Positions 63,023 to 64,000 of a DNA stretch of 64,000 nucleotides are shown here, in pieces. The stretch lies in the NCBI GenBank assembly GCA_030544235.1, contig CM060477.1:9198434-9262433 (forward strand). Direction: 5' to 3'. Numbering within the stretch: position 1 is the first letter of the stretch; each line of letters opens with the position of its first letter. Position numbers and translations under genes: made by a program. This DNA comes from Lepturacanthus savala (Eukaryota > Chordata > Actinopteri > Scombriformes > Trichiuridae). The notes beneath the pieces were generated by a model that saw only the letters and a program-made list of their open reading frames with translations, ran no database searches and was not told the DNA's origin.

Positions 63023-64000
63023 CTACTGAATTGAAAGTGAAAGAAAATGTGTCTTATATTTCTATTATTGTAAACTGTGACTTGAACATTGATTAAAATG
63101 TCCCTTTACCTATGTCTGGTTTCACAACCCCACTGCTGAAGCCAGATCCTATATATCATTAATCAGATATTTATTAAAAAATCCCACTAAATCAAACGAT
63201 CACAAAGTGGACAAATCAATCGGTCCACCCATCATGAAATTATCAAGATTCTAACTTAGGGTCTAGTAATATCAGACAACTGGTAAAGTATCCTCCAGCC
63301 ACGGATTTGGAATCCCACTCTGCAAGCGAGTGAGTTTTCATATGTCTGAGTGTTTGGATGTGAAGGCTCTGGATGAGGGTCAGAGGGGAGCATGTGAAGG
63401 GTTTTGGCACCCTGCTGCAGTCTAACAGAGACAGTGCATTGTTCTCTGACCTAAATTTTCTGACCTGGAACCATAGAAAAAAAAGGTCAGAGTGAATGGG
63501 ACCCGGCAACATGTCTTCACTCCCCACTGCACCACACACACTCGGATCGGTCGGACCATGACGTCAGCCAATCTGTCAAATGACAATTAGCCCGTCTGAA
63601 AAAGTGGATAGACTCAAATCAAAAGTGTATTATGTTATGCTGCTTTCCAAAACATTAGAGCATTATGTAGCGTTTAAGGAAAGCAATACATTGTGACTCC
63701 AATGTCTCTGAATTCATTTTAGTATCATTTAGTATCAATGTCTCTTTATGAGTAAGTCTCTGTTATTAAAATAAAATAGTTATAAATTACAAATTATTTT
63801 CTTTTCAATTAATGTTATTGCTATTTGTGCAAATGGTATTCATCATAATAAATACCATTTATCATATGTTCACTATTACTATATCAATAAAGATTATACA
63901 ATATCATTATTAATATTCCTATAATTGTCAGAATGAGAATATAACAGAATAATAATGAATCTGGTGGCTGATAGAAGGCGCTAAATTATGAAAAAATACG
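63023..64000. other. Right-hand end, no gene recognised
   Basis: An open minus-strand frame at 63464-63243 follows an acceptor-like ggttccag but has no family resemblance. The last 400 bases are AT-rich with nothing recognised. Confidence 0.4.

Noticed and set aside
63243..63464. Open minus-strand frame after an acceptor-like ggttccag
   Set aside because: No family resemblance and no donor or partner exon that joins it in phase to 62747-63022.

Overview
The window reads as a piece of a teleost fish chromosome, probably a percomorph. It has split vertebrate genes with GT-AG introns, AT-rich intergenic DNA, long GT microsatellites, and repeats typical of teleosts: hAT-type fold-back MITEs with 8-bp target duplications, Tc1-like and piggyBac-like elements, a Penelope-like element, an L1-like LINE fragment and five copies of one tRNA-derived SINE. 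I cannot name the species.

Two genes can be reconstructed with confidence, both on the minus strand and in the head-to-tail order known from vertebrate BATF-FLVCR2 synteny. BATF (57831 to 52880, three coding exons, 122 aa) is a basic-leucine-zipper AP-1 factor. About 1.6 kb downstream begins FLVCR2 (51259 to 32678), a 12-helix major facilitator transporter of the choline/heme-linked FLVCR family. I traced all its exons, and they join in phase to the stop codon.

The main discovery candidate is in FLVCR2. It has two first coding exons, 1a (51259-50669) and 1b (47153-46503). Each has its own ATG, and each ends at the same phase-0 donor after Gly-Asn-Gln. They are colinear without gaps over 146 residues, with about 63% identity by hand count, and both are fully open. 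Only one set of exons 2-10 exists (45282 to 32678). The locus therefore looks able to make two transporters (503 and 523 aa) that share helices 6-12 but carry different helices 1-5. Exon 1b replaces the glutamine expected in the choline pocket with threonine and keeps the key tryptophan. This suggests an exon-swapped isoform with different substrate handling.

Layout: 1-31 kb is gene-poor, with interspersed repeats and possible non-coding regulatory DNA. At 31.3-35.3 kb a diverged local duplication flanks FLVCR2 exons 9-10. FLVCR2 covers 32.7-51.3 kb, with a piggyBac transposase relic, Tc1-like and LINE fragments and three SINEs in its introns. BATF covers 52.9-57.8 kb. From 58 to 64 kb there are microsatellites, a MITE, a duplicated exon-like segment (61.3 and 62.6 kb) and one unrecognised exon-like reading frame (62.7-63.0 kb). 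JDP2, which lies upstream of BATF in human, is not visible.
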